Assembly: GCA_003512955.1 (NCBI GenBank)
Contig: DOTG01000048.1
Location: 24,233 to 88,232 of the forward strand
Source: Marinilabiliales bacterium
GTDB lineage: Bacteria > Bacteroidota > Bacteroidia > Bacteroidales > SZUA-534
Reading direction: 5' to 3'
Length of the DNA: 64,000 nt
In this document: positions 29,078 through 38,293 of the stretch, piece by piece
Layout of the letters: the number at the start of each line of letters is the position of its first letter
How positions within the stretch are numbered: position 1 is the first letter of the stretch
The notes under the pieces: generated by a model
Databases searched by the model: none
Seen by the model: the letters and a program-made list of their open reading frames with translations, nothing else
Told to the model about the DNA's origin: nothing
Position numbers and translations under genes: made by a program

Positions 29078-29332
29078 ACTATTAGAATGCGATTGAAATG
29101 AACCCCTTGATCCTTAAAGCAGGTTCCGCTTTTAGAAAAATGAAGGATCAGTATAGCGATACCGTCAATGGATTATCAATGATTTAAAAAAAAACGCAAA
29201 TTGAGATTGCGGCCTCTAGGGAGGCACCAAACTGTCCCGATTTTTCAAAAAGAGCATGGGGTTTTTGTTACCGGTGAGCACGAGAATTAAAGAGACTTTA
29301 AAATCAGAGGTTTCATTTTTCAAAAAATGTGT

Positions 29333-29340
29333 TACTTTTG
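29333..29340 (+). promoter_or_regulatory. -7 box of the tRNA-Arg promoter
   Basis: TACTTTTG matches the Bacteroidota TAnnTTTG element and lies 10 bp before the tRNA 5' end. Confidence 0.55.
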
Positions 29341-29350
29341 CAGCCACATT

Positions 29351-29422
29351 GGCCCCATAGTTCAATGGATAGAATTTCAGATTCCGGTTCTGAAGATTTG
29401 GGTTCGAATCCCGATGGGGTCA
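29351..29422 (+). tRNA. tRNA-Arg (anticodon CCG)
   Basis: A 72-nt cloverleaf. The acceptor stem is GGCCCCA with TGGGGTC plus discriminator A. The D arm is GTTC..GAA(T), the anticodon stem is TCAGA/TCTGA around loop TTCCGGT (anticodon CCG), and the T arm is TTGGG-TTCGAAT-CCCGA. CCA is not encoded. It reads the arginine codon CGG. A TAnnTTTG promoter precedes it and a strong terminator follows. Confidence 0.93.
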
Positions 29423-29426
29423 CAGA

Positions 29427-29454
29427 GCCTCCTAATCTATAGGAGGTTTTTTTA
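29427..29454 (+). terminator. Terminator of tRNA-Arg
   Basis: CCTCCTA (29428-29434) pairs with TAGGAGG (29440-29446), followed by seven T residues; it lies 5 bp after the tRNA. Confidence 0.85.
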
Positions 29455-29888
29455 TTTTCCATAAAACCATTTTGTGTCCAGGAATGAGGGGGATATAAAA
29501 AAACTAACCTCCTGGGAGGGGAGGTAGGAGGTTAGAAAATAGGGTGTTTCTCAAAAGGGTATTTTCATGGGCTAATTTAAGTGGATCATATATTTTTTAA
29601 ATTAGCATCATAAAATTTGATGATGCTAAAGTAATCATTCCCTACTTTTTGATCTTTGGAAATGTACATTTGGTATAAAGAAATTGGCAACCGGGCGGTT
29701 TGGTTTAATAAGCGGTAAATAAAATACGGGTAAATCCATCGCGTTACATCTTTTATTGGCAAGGATTCATTCAAGCTTGCCTTGACTACGGCTCAAATTT
29801 ATTTTTACCGATCTGTAACAAAAGCTATATTTTTGATACTATTCAATTGATGGTAAAACTGGTATTTTTTGAATAAACAACACTTACA
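29455..29888. other. 434-bp intergenic region with two strong hairpins
   Basis: No convincing gene is seen. A 10-bp perfect stem, CTAACCTCCT (29504-29513) and AGGAGGTTAG (29526-29535), is followed on the minus strand by seven T residues, so it looks like a leftward terminator. A second perfect 10-bp stem is TTAGCATCAT (29602-29611) with ATGATGCTAA (29620-29629). A possible 62-codon minus-strand frame at 29586-29774 lacks any recognisable motif. A leftward small RNA or small gene could explain the terminator. Confidence 0.45.
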
Positions 29889-32306
29889 ATGAAACTATTT
29901 TTTCTCTTCCTTATGCTTGGATGCCTTTACTTTCCTTTGCATGCCCAAACAAACAAAAAGAAGATTGAAACCCTTAAAATTGAATCGCCGGTAAAAATGG
30001 ATGGAAAAGTGGATGAACCCATCTGGAATAAGGTGCCTGCAACTGATAATTTTATTCAATATGAACCAATTAATGGGCAACCCTCCAATTACAGGACAGA
30101 GGTGAAATTTCTTTACAGCGATTACGCGTTGTATGTGGGTGCTCTGCTATACGATAACTCCCCCGATAGCATTATGAAGCAAATGAGTTTACGCGATGAA
30201 ATTGGACAATCCGATTTTTTTGGGATTTCCATCGATCCGTTTAACGATGGACAAAGTTCGTACACCTTTATTGTAACCCCTGAGAATATACAGTTTGATG
30301 CCCGCGAGACTGCCATTGAGGATGCTAACTGGGATGCTGTCTGGATTTCGGAGGTGACCTGTTTTGAACAAGGCTGGATGGTTGAAATGGAGATACCCTA
30401 TTCCGCGCTGCGTTTTCCGCAAAAGGAGGAACATACCTGGGGGCTTAACATTGTGCGGAATGTACAGCATTCGCGCGAGAAATCGTTCTGGAATTTTGTA
30501 GATGCTAAAATCAACGGCTATGTGAAGCAATCGGGCGAATTGTGCGGAATCAAACAAATTGATGCCCCCATCCGACTTTCGCTCATGCCTTATGTATCGG
30601 GCTATCTGTTTAAAAACTCAAACAGCAGTCAATTTGATTACTCCCTAAAAGGCGGCCTCGATGTAAAATATGGCATCAACGAAAGTTATACCCTGGACAT
30701 GATGCTGATTCCCGATTTTGGGCAGGTGGAATCGGATGATAAAATTTACAATATCTCTGCCTTTGAGACTTTTTATGAAGAAAAACGGCCTTTCTTTACC
30801 GAGGGAACAGAACTCTTTGAGAAAGGAGAAATTTTTTATTCAAGAAGAATCGGTTCGGTGAAAGACTATTACCGGGATAAGGACTATGACCTCCAAGCCA
30901 ATGAAGAGATTGATTATAACCCGACCGAAGCACCATTAATTAACGTGACCAAAATCACCGGTAAAGGGAAAAATGGCCTGGGAGTTGGCATCTTAAATGG
31001 GATGGCGGGTCCGGCACGTGCGATAATAAAAGATACACTGACAGGAAAAACCCGTTCGGTACAGACCCAGCCCTTTACCAATTACAATGTACTGGTTTTT
31101 GATCAATCGCTGAAAAACAATTCAAACATAAGCCTGAGCAATACCAACTACCTGCAACCCAATTCCAATTATGTAAGCAATGTTACATCGGCCCAAATGC
31201 GGTTTGAAACTAAAAATGGGAAATATGCTTTTGAAGGTGTGGGTGGCATAAGTTATTTGGATGGGTTGGATAAAGAACACGTGTCGGCTGGGGCCTACGA
31301 TATGAATGTTCAGAAGATTGCCGGAAATTTCAAGTTTGAGCTTTCCAATTCACTTGCAGCCAAATCGTTCGACGATAACGACTTGGGTTACATTGAAAAG
31401 ACCGATGAGATGGAAACATCGCTGGAGCTGGATTATAACTTTTATCAGCCGATTGGATACATGCTCAAGTGCTATAATGCCCTGGAATTTACAAAGACCC
31501 TATTGTTTTCGGAACGGGCAAAAATCGGGAATTCTATTGAATACAATGGATTTACAACTTTCAGGAATTACCTGAGCTTAAATCTGGAAGCCCAATGGGT
31601 GATTGGGAACTACAATGATTATTATGAAGCCCGGACCGACAACCGGTTGTTTGTAAGGCCTGGGATTTTTGTAGCCGGTTTCTATTTATCGCCCGATTAC
31701 CGTAAAAAATTTGTGTTGGATGTGAAAGGGGGTTTTTGGCATGCAAATTCAGAAAATATCAAAGGTTACTGGGTTGGGCTGCTTCCCATCATCCGGTTTA
31801 ACGACCGGTTTAATTTAAGAGGTGGCATCACGCTAAATCACGATATTAATGATGAAGGATTTGTAGATAAGACCGAAAACAGTGATACCATTTACATGGC
31901 ACAACGGAATGTAAGGAATTTGATAAATTCGTTTACGGTCAACTATATTTTCAACAGTAAAATGGCCCTTTCCATGCGTGTACGGCATTATTGGTTACTC
32001 ATCAATTACAATGAATTTTATACCCTCGCCAACAATGGCAGCCTGGTGGATGAACCTAATTTCCATGCGGATGATTTGAGCCGCAATTATTTCAACATCG
32101 ATTTAACTTATATCTGGAGGTTTGCCCCGGGCAGTGAGCTATCGCTGGTTTATAAAAATTCGATTGAAAATGAAAGCAACAACCCGGTTTTCAATTATCG
32201 GGAAAACTTATCCGATTTGTGGGGATTTGAAAAACAGAACAGCCTTTCGCTCCGGGTGGTCTATTACCTCGATTATTTGAAACTAAAACGACGGAACCGG
32301 GTTTAA
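29889..32306 (+). CDS. DUF5916 outer-membrane protein with CBM9-like N-terminus
   Basis: 805 residues with a signal peptide ending LHAQ. About residues 28-200 form a CBM9-like sandwich (ESPVKMDGKVDEPIWNKVP, FFGISIDPFNDGQSSY, WMVEMEIPYSALRFP). The remainder is the DUF5916 beta-barrel (FTEGTELFEKGEIFYSRRIG is typical) ending in transmembrane strands. It probably sits in the outer membrane and may bind carbohydrate; the role of the family is not established. It is monocistronic with a short convergent gap to the next gene. Confidence 0.85.
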   Translation: MKLFFLFLMLGCLYFPLHAQTNKKKIETLKIESPVKMDGKVDEPIWNKVPATDNFIQYEPINGQPSNYRTEVKFLYSDYALYVGALLYDNSPDSIMKQMSLRDEIGQSDFFGISIDPFNDGQSSYTFIVTPENIQFDARETAIEDANWDAVWISEVTCFEQGWMVEMEIPYSALRFPQKEEHTWGLNIVRNVQHSREKSFWNFVDAKINGYVKQSGELCGIKQIDAPIRLSLMPYVSGYLFKNSNSSQFDYSLKGGLDVKYGINESYTLDMMLIPDFGQVESDDKIYNISAFETFYEEKRPFFTEGTELFEKGEIFYSRRIGSVKDYYRDKDYDLQANEEIDYNPTEAPLINVTKITGKGKNGLGVGILNGMAGPARAIIKDTLTGKTRSVQTQPFTNYNVLVFDQSLKNNSNISLSNTNYLQPNSNYVSNVTSAQMRFETKNGKYAFEGVGGISYLDGLDKEHVSAGAYDMNVQKIAGNFKFELSNSLAAKSFDDNDLGYIEKTDEMETSLELDYNFYQPIGYMLKCYNALEFTKTLLFSERAKIGNSIEYNGFTTFRNYLSLNLEAQWVIGNYNDYYEARTDNRLFVRPGIFVAGFYLSPDYRKKFVLDVKGGFWHANSENIKGYWVGLLPIIRFNDRFNLRGGITLNHDINDEGFVDKTENSDTIYMAQRNVRNLINSFTVNYIFNSKMALSMRVRHYWLLINYNEFYTLANNGSLVDEPNFHADDLSRNYFNIDLTYIWRFAPGSELSLVYKNSIENESNNPVFNYRENLSDLWGFEKQNSLSLRVVYYLDYLKLKRRNRV

Positions 32307-32313
32307 TGAGCTA

Positions 32314-33276
32314 CTATTTTCTGTGGTAGATGTTCATCTTAATGGCCGATTCATCGGTTTTTTCGCTAACAGTTAAATATAAATTTTTTTGAACCGAGAA
32401 ACAGGCTGCTTCACCATGATTTTCCTTTATATATGGTAGCCTGACCGGCTCCAGGGTGAGCAAAGTTTCAATAGGTTCTTTATCTGAACGTTCCCAGAAG
32501 TAAATATTCTCATACGTTTTAAGCATCAAAAACTTGCCATCGAAACTAATATTGGCGGCGGTGACCATTTGGTTTGGCAGGGCAATCTCACCTACCGATT
32601 GTAACATATTAAAACCATTGGCTGTAAGCGGGAGGCTCAACCGATAAACCTGAGTTTTAAAAGAATTTTTTGAAAAGAAATAAAAATCCGAGAATAGGGG
32701 GTCAAAACAAAAGGCCTCACAATCCTCCTTGATTGGTATTCCTGCATCATCGGCCGGGTATTTTATCATATAATTATTGATTCCGGAAACTGTAACAGAC
32801 GCATTTGATTGGGTTTTTTTATCGCTCAACGAAATAATTTTAACATACTCCCTGCTTTTATTATTATCGCCTACATCACCCAAAAAGATCAAAGTATCCT
32901 CTTCAATCACCGCCAACGAAACATCCTCCAAATCGGTGATTTCAAAGCCCTGAAGAAAGTAATTTGCCTTACACACTCCCAATGTATCGTAAAGCATCAA
33001 CCGGGGAATATTTCCTTTATCTTCGTGTAACCAATATTGGCCATCATTTGCCAATGAAGGAGCAATCCCTGAAATTTCATCGGGTTCCGGAACCATTATT
33101 GATTCTGTAGGAATGGGGTTCCAGTTAAACGAATCGCAATAAATTCCGGAATGAACAATCCGAACGCTAAAAAAGGGTTTGGATCCGTTTTCACCCTCTC
33201 TTGAGCATGATAAAAGAAGTATCACTAACGCCGGGAGAATTGATGATTTTATAAGGTTCCGCTTAAAATAATTCAT
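32314..33276 (-). CDS. Lipoprotein with predicted beta-propeller
   Basis: 320 residues from the ATG at 33276. An upstream in-frame start would run into the terminator hairpin of the neighbouring gene and would spoil the lipoprotein signal (ALVILLLSC). The rest is a repeated pattern of short beta strands with EISGIAPSLANDGQYWLHEDKG, EDTLIFLGDVGDNN and KEDCEAFCFDPLFSDFYFFSK. It resembles SdiA-regulated/esterase-like propellers, but I do not recognise a named family. No catalytic motif was identified. Confidence 0.7.
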   Translation of the reverse strand: MNYFKRNLIKSSILPALVILLLSCSREGENGSKPFFSVRIVHSGIYCDSFNWNPIPTESIMVPEPDEISGIAPSLANDGQYWLHEDKGNIPRLMLYDTLGVCKANYFLQGFEITDLEDVSLAVIEEDTLIFLGDVGDNNKSREYVKIISLSDKKTQSNASVTVSGINNYMIKYPADDAGIPIKEDCEAFCFDPLFSDFYFFSKNSFKTQVYRLSLPLTANGFNMLQSVGEIALPNQMVTAANISFDGKFLMLKTYENIYFWERSDKEPIETLLTLEPVRLPYIKENHGEAACFSVQKNLYLTVSEKTDESAIKMNIYHRK

Positions 33277-33315
33277 AGGCTCCAACAATTCTAAATTCTC
33301 ATTGTCCGGATTCTT

Positions 33316-33354
33316 AAAAACAGGACTTCTCAAACTGATGAAGTCCTGTTTTTT
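33316..33354 (-). terminator. Terminator of the leftward PKD-protein gene
   Basis: AACAGGACTTC pairs with GAAGTCCTGTT across a 10-nt loop. On the minus strand the stem is followed by a T run. It lies about 55 bp after the stop codon of the 33408-38081 gene and just upstream of the next leftward gene; A residues on the other side make it bidirectional in principle. Confidence 0.8.
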
Positions 33355-33407
33355 CCATGATAGGAATTTGTTTTCCAGAGTTTGTTTATGAATCTTTCAT
33401 GAATTTA

Positions 33408-36400
33408 TTATTTCACGGCAATTCCCGTCACTATCACTGCATCATCTATCGATATTTTAACCAAGTAATTAGCTTTGTCAAGATGGCCTACCTCAATTTT
33501 CTCCTCCACAAAAGTTTTTTGGGTCACTGGAGAATGATATATTAATTTGCCTGACAAATCATACAATTCTACCGAAACATCTTGAAATCCTGAATTGACA
33601 ATGATAATGGTTATTTTGTCAGATGCCGGGTTTGGATACACTTGAATCCGTTCTTTCCATTCTTCGGGGATGCTGTTTGGATCCACAACGATTAAGTTTT
33701 CTTTGGTAATGGAATTACTTCCGGTCGGATTTGTCACCTGCAATGTTACCGAATAGGTTCCTTTGGTATAGGTGTTCACTGGGTTCTGCAAGGTACTTGT
33801 ATTTCCATCGCCAAAATTCCAGTTCCAACTTTGGGCATATTCCGATGAGTCTGTGAAGGTAACCACCAATGGATCGATTCCAGAAGTTGGTTCCGCCAAA
33901 AATTTAGCCATCGGTGCCGGCCAAAGGGCTTCAATATAATTTGCTTTGGTTTCGGTATCGGTAAAGTCGCTGTTCGAAGCAGTGAGCGAAACCGTAAAAT
34001 TACCTGCGGTTTGATAGCTGTGAACCGGGTTTTCATCGGTACTGGTTTCGCCATCGCCAAAATCCCAAGTATAACTGGTTGCGTTGCCCGATGTATTGGT
34101 AAAACTCACATCAAAAGGAAAAGTCCCCGTTGTTGGGGCTGCACTAAACCCAGCAGTAACTTCGGGAAGGGTTGCTTTTATGTAACCTGTTTTAGTTTCG
34201 GTATCGCTATTCATCGGGTTCGACGCTGTTAACACAACCGTATAGTTTCCAGGTTGCGTAAAGGTGTGTACGGGGTTTGTTTCGGTACTGGTACTTTCAT
34301 CGCCAAAATCCCAACTGTAACTGATTGCATTTTGCGAAGTATTGCTAAAGGTAACATCCAAAGGTGCCACTCCGGTTACCGGTACTGCACTAAAGGCGGC
34401 AACGGATTGTCCGTAAACGGTGGCTTTGGCATGATTTGAAGTATCCGATTCGTTCAACTGATTGTCATACAGTGCTGAGATGTAATATTCATAGGTATTT
34501 GGCGTTAAACCGGCATCGGTATAGGTTTCCAGCGAGGCATCGGAAAGTTTTACCAAAGCCTGGGCATTCCGATAAATCTGGTAGCCCGAAGCTTTTTTGG
34601 CAACCGCCACATCATCAACCATTAACTGGTAACCATCGTTGTATTCATACACAAAGGCTATCTGGATGGTTTTGCTGGCATAGGCAGCCAATGAAATTTC
34701 AACCGGGGTATCAAATTCATTGCTGAACGTTGAATTATCCATAGTTAAGAGGCTAGTCCATGTGGCGTTGTCGTAAACCATTACCTGAAATTTGGTAATG
34801 AAACCCCCTGAAGCATCGGACCAATACCAAATCCAGAAACTCAGATAGGATGCCAAATCGGGAACAAATTCAGGAGTTATCAACCAGTTGAATTCAGGGG
34901 CGGTGTAACCAATGGCTGCTGAATAAACACCTGTATGAATGTATTCAGGATGTGGACCATTTGCAAACGAGTTTTCATCGCAATGAAACCAGGTTGCCCC
35001 GGTGGGCGGTGATTGTGTTCCGGTAAGTGTGGCGGAATAGTTTACACTCCAGCCGGCAGGAGGCCAGGTTCCTTCAAATCCTTCCGACAGAAGGGTATCT
35101 ACTACAGGAGCTTCCCAATTTAAATCCACACTATTGATAGTAGCCGTGGCCGTAAGGTTTGAAGGTGCCGGGAATGCCGGCAAGGCTTCAACCGTAATGT
35201 AACCCACTTTTTCTACCTGATGGCTCCCACCTGCATTGGTTACCGTTAATGAAACATCATAACTTCCTTCGGTGGAATAAGCAACTACCGGGTTCTGTAA
35301 CGTTGACAAAGCGGGGGTTCCACCTGCAAAAGCCCACGACCAGGAAGTGGGGTTATTTAATGAGGTGTCGGAAAAAGTAATGTTTTGGCCTGCGAAAATC
35401 AAAGTTTTGTCCGCTGTAAACCCTGCAACAGGTGCAACAGCCGGATTTACAGTGATGTACCCCACTTTGGTTTCGGTATCGCTACCAGCTTCGTTGGTAG
35501 CAGTTAAAACCACATCGTAGGTTCCTGCTACATCATATACCACTTGAGGGTTTTGCTGTACAGAACTGGAAGGTGTACCACCAGCAAAAGTCCAATCCCA
35601 ACTTGTGGGTCCGTTGGTTGATCCGTCAGTAAACGTAACTGTTTGTCCCTGGCTGATACTTGTTGCATTTGCAGTGAAAGCAGCCACAGGAGCTACCGCA
35701 GGAACCGAATACAAATCGCTTTCCCAGAGTCCACGACCAAATGTGGCTGCTCTGAGTTTGCTACTTTCAGGTGTTGTTGTATTATAATATATATCCAATT
35801 CTGTCACCACCACATTAGGCAACCCTTGTGAAAAAAGCTGCCAATCGCCGGTCCCGTTTTTTACAAACACGCCGCCGTCGGTACCTGCATACAACTGGTC
35901 AACCGATGTTTGCATTTTATTCTGGATAACACACATTACCGGTAAACTGGGCAACCCGGTAGAAATACTTGTCCATGTGGTTCCTCCATTGGTGGATTGA
36001 TAAACCTTCTGGGTATTGTATCCTCCCATGGAAACCCAGATGGTATTTTCATCGGAATTTTTCACGGCCAAATAGGTAATATTATTAGTCGAAACAGGCA
36101 ATGTTCCGGTAATTTCAGTCCAAGAGGTTCCCCCATTGGTGGTTTTCCATAAATTATCGTGGTCGGCTACATAGACATAATTTGAATTGGAAGGTGCAAT
36201 GGCCATTGAACGGATCAGATCAGCCGTATTGATGGTGGATATTTTTGTAAATGAGTCTCCTTTGTTGGTTGTTTTCCAAACATCGGCATAACCTACATAT
36301 AGTGTGCTGTTGTTATTTGGATCGATGATGTACGGAGTCACCCAAGCCCCTGAACCTCCTATGTTGTCAGAGATGGTAACATAATTATTCCATAAATCGT

Positions 36401-38081
36401 TGGTCCGGTAAATAGTACCATTCACATAGGTGGCGTATTGGGTATTTTTATTGGTATAATCAATGATACATTCCATACCATCACCACCGGTAACATCGTA
36501 CCAGAAAGTGCCATCTACCAGTTTTGAGCCATTGTCTTGCAAACCATTAATGGTCATATTATTATCGGTTTGCGAAACACTTAGCCGGTATATCTGGCTA
36601 TTGACAATTCCATTGGAAAGATCTGTCCATGAGGTTCCACTGTTGGTTGATTTGTAAATGCCCCCATCGTTTCCTTCGAACAGGGTTCCATCGGCCCGAT
36701 ACACATGAATATGTTTATCGGCGTGTACCTCGGGGGCGCCACTAAAGTTGTAACCCGAATAGGAAGTCCACATATTGCAAATGTTCCAGGTTGTCCCGCC
36801 ATCAGTTGTTTTCCAGGAATTAACGCCGCCAATAATTACCCGGTTTTTATCGGAGGGCGAAACGGCAATGGTCAAATCGTACGATCCCTGACCACTATTT
36901 TCTCCGGAACCGTCGCTGTAATAATAAAGATAGGATTTGTTGGCATCGTTACCATTAACCAATTGAGTAAAGGCACTTCCTCCATCGGTTGATTTGTAAA
37001 TACCTGTCAACCCGCTATTGCGGTTTGCAACAATGGCATACATGTAATTGGCATCATGGGCTGTAACCGCGATCTCAACCCGGTAATCGGTATCAGCAAA
37101 ACTTTTGATGGTGCTCCAGGTGCCACCAGTATCGGCAGATTTAATAATCCTGGCCACTCCCCAATAATCTTTATTCGAAGCATATATAACAGAAGGATCA
37201 CCTGCCTTGAATTCCATATCAATAATATAGGTACCTGTGTATTCACTGGTCCAGTTAGTCCCGCCATCAGTGGTTTTATAAATCCCCTCATTGGTACCGG
37301 CTAATAATGTATTGGTATTTGTAGGATGGATTAATAACCTGCCAATTAATTTCCCTTGCGATGCCAAATACGATAGACCCGTGGTGTTCCACGTTGCACC
37401 GCCATCGGTTGATTTTAACACGCCCACACTGTTATTGTCGGCAGAACTTCCTCCTCCCAGCGACCAAACGCTTCCACCATCTTTATCGCCGGTAGCAATA
37501 TAAATGGTGTTGGAGGTAGCATAATCGGAAGGAATGGCAATATCGCTCACTCCTAAGACTTTATTTCCATCGGTCAGTACAGTCCAGGTACCACCTCCAT
37601 CGGTGGTTTTCCAAAGACCGCCCGAAGGGGTTCCTACCCAAAAGGTATTGTTGTCGGTAGGATGAAAGGCAACACAATTGACCCTGCCAATGCCTGCGTA
37701 GCCTCCATCGGATACAGAGGGTCCCACCGTAACCCAGTTTCCCAGGCTGCTCTTTCCATTTAAGTGAGAAGCCGCATACTGTTCCATAATGTCGGCAGCA
37801 TGAACCTTGGGAAAGGTACCTGTGGTGGCATCTACACGCTGTTCCCAGAAGTATTCCCAGCGTTTGAATTGTTTCCAACCCGGAACTTTTTCCTGTCTGC
37901 CATTGACCAGCATCTTGCCATTGATCACTCCATGTTCCTTTTCATAGTTATAGAAAACTTGTTGAATGTCGGTAAAAGTCAATGTTCCATTTTGAGCTTT
38001 GTCAGCAGGAATGTTTTGCATCCAAACTTGCCCAAATAAGGCCATTGGTAAGGTTGCAAGTAAAAAGAAGAGTTTTTTCAT
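33408..38081 (-). CDS. Large secreted BNR/sortilin-repeat, PKD and cleaved-adhesin protein with T9SS tail
   Basis: 1557 residues with a signal peptide ending ALFGQ. About residues 110-790 are BNR/VPS10-like propeller repeats with many copies of the KSTDGGxxW type (WKTTDGGGTW, YKSTDGGSAF, YQSTNGGTTW). Two PKD domains follow (about 800-980, FTADKTLI..). A cleaved-adhesin jelly roll comes next (about 1015-1200, SEGFEGTWPPAGWS to MVDDVAVAKKASGYQIY), then three more PKD domains (YSWDFGDES, YTWDFGDGE, WNWNFGDGN). The end is a T9SS sorting domain (VYPNPASDKITI ... TGIAVK). It is an exported surface or extracellular protein, probably an adhesin or glycan-binding protein; catalysis is not evident. Confidence 0.88.
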   Translation of the reverse strand: MKKLFFLLATLPMALFGQVWMQNIPADKAQNGTLTFTDIQQVFYNYEKEHGVINGKMLVNGRQEKVPGWKQFKRWEYFWEQRVDATTGTFPKVHAADIMEQYAASHLNGKSSLGNWVTVGPSVSDGGYAGIGRVNCVAFHPTDNNTFWVGTPSGGLWKTTDGGGTWTVLTDGNKVLGVSDIAIPSDYATSNTIYIATGDKDGGSVWSLGGGSSADNNSVGVLKSTDGGATWNTTGLSYLASQGKLIGRLLIHPTNTNTLLAGTNEGIYKTTDGGTNWTSEYTGTYIIDMEFKAGDPSVIYASNKDYWGVARIIKSADTGGTWSTIKSFADTDYRVEIAVTAHDANYMYAIVANRNSGLTGIYKSTDGGSAFTQLVNGNDANKSYLYYYSDGSGENSGQGSYDLTIAVSPSDKNRVIIGGVNSWKTTDGGTTWNICNMWTSYSGYNFSGAPEVHADKHIHVYRADGTLFEGNDGGIYKSTNSGTSWTDLSNGIVNSQIYRLSVSQTDNNMTINGLQDNGSKLVDGTFWYDVTGGDGMECIIDYTNKNTQYATYVNGTIYRTNDLWNNYVTISDNIGGSGAWVTPYIIDPNNNSTLYVGYADVWKTTNKGDSFTKISTINTADLIRSMAIAPSNSNYVYVADHDNLWKTTNGGTSWTEITGTLPVSTNNITYLAVKNSDENTIWVSMGGYNTQKVYQSTNGGTTWTSISTGLPSLPVMCVIQNKMQTSVDQLYAGTDGGVFVKNGTGDWQLFSQGLPNVVVTELDIYYNTTTPESSKLRAATFGRGLWESDLYSVPAVAPVAAFTANATSISQGQTVTFTDGSTNGPTSWDWTFAGGTPSSSVQQNPQVVYDVAGTYDVVLTATNEAGSDTETKVGYITVNPAVAPVAGFTADKTLIFAGQNITFSDTSLNNPTSWSWAFAGGTPALSTLQNPVVAYSTEGSYDVSLTVTNAGGSHQVEKVGYITVEALPAFPAPSNLTATATINSVDLNWEAPVVDTLLSEGFEGTWPPAGWSVNYSATLTGTQSPPTGATWFHCDENSFANGPHPEYIHTGVYSAAIGYTAPEFNWLITPEFVPDLASYLSFWIWYWSDASGGFITKFQVMVYDNATWTSLLTMDNSTFSNEFDTPVEISLAAYASKTIQIAFVYEYNDGYQLMVDDVAVAKKASGYQIYRNAQALVKLSDASLETYTDAGLTPNTYEYYISALYDNQLNESDTSNHAKATVYGQSVAAFSAVPVTGVAPLDVTFSNTSQNAISYSWDFGDESTSTETNPVHTFTQPGNYTVVLTASNPMNSDTETKTGYIKATLPEVTAGFSAAPTTGTFPFDVSFTNTSGNATSYTWDFGDGETSTDENPVHSYQTAGNFTVSLTASNSDFTDTETKANYIEALWPAPMAKFLAEPTSGIDPLVVTFTDSSEYAQSWNWNFGDGNTSTLQNPVNTYTKGTYSVTLQVTNPTGSNSITKENLIVVDPNSIPEEWKERIQVYPNPASDKITIIIVNSGFQDVSVELYDLSGKLIYHSPVTQKTFVEEKIEVGHLDKANYLVKISIDDAVIVTGIAVK

Positions 38082-38293
38082 TAATAGAAGTTTTAGTTTC
38101 TTGAGCGTAATCGGGTAATTAAAGAAGCAATATAAGTGAATTATCTAACAAAATAAAAATTTTAAGTGACGGAACAATTCCGATTCCATTAAAGTTAAAA
38201 AAGTATTGACAGAAATTTCATGCTCCCAAAGCTCAGAATCATTTTGATAAACCATAAAACTTTGTATATTGGCAGCCTTAATTAAAGGTTAAG

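Noticed and set aside
29586..29774. 62-codon minus-strand frame after tRNA-Arg
   Set aside because: No motif, AT-driven composition, and part of it lies in a hairpin. Kept only as a possible explanation of the leftward terminator.
32314..33333. Longer start at 33333 for the lipoprotein gene
   Set aside because: It would place a terminator hairpin in the coding region and put 19 residues ahead of a lipoprotein signal that starts properly at 33276.
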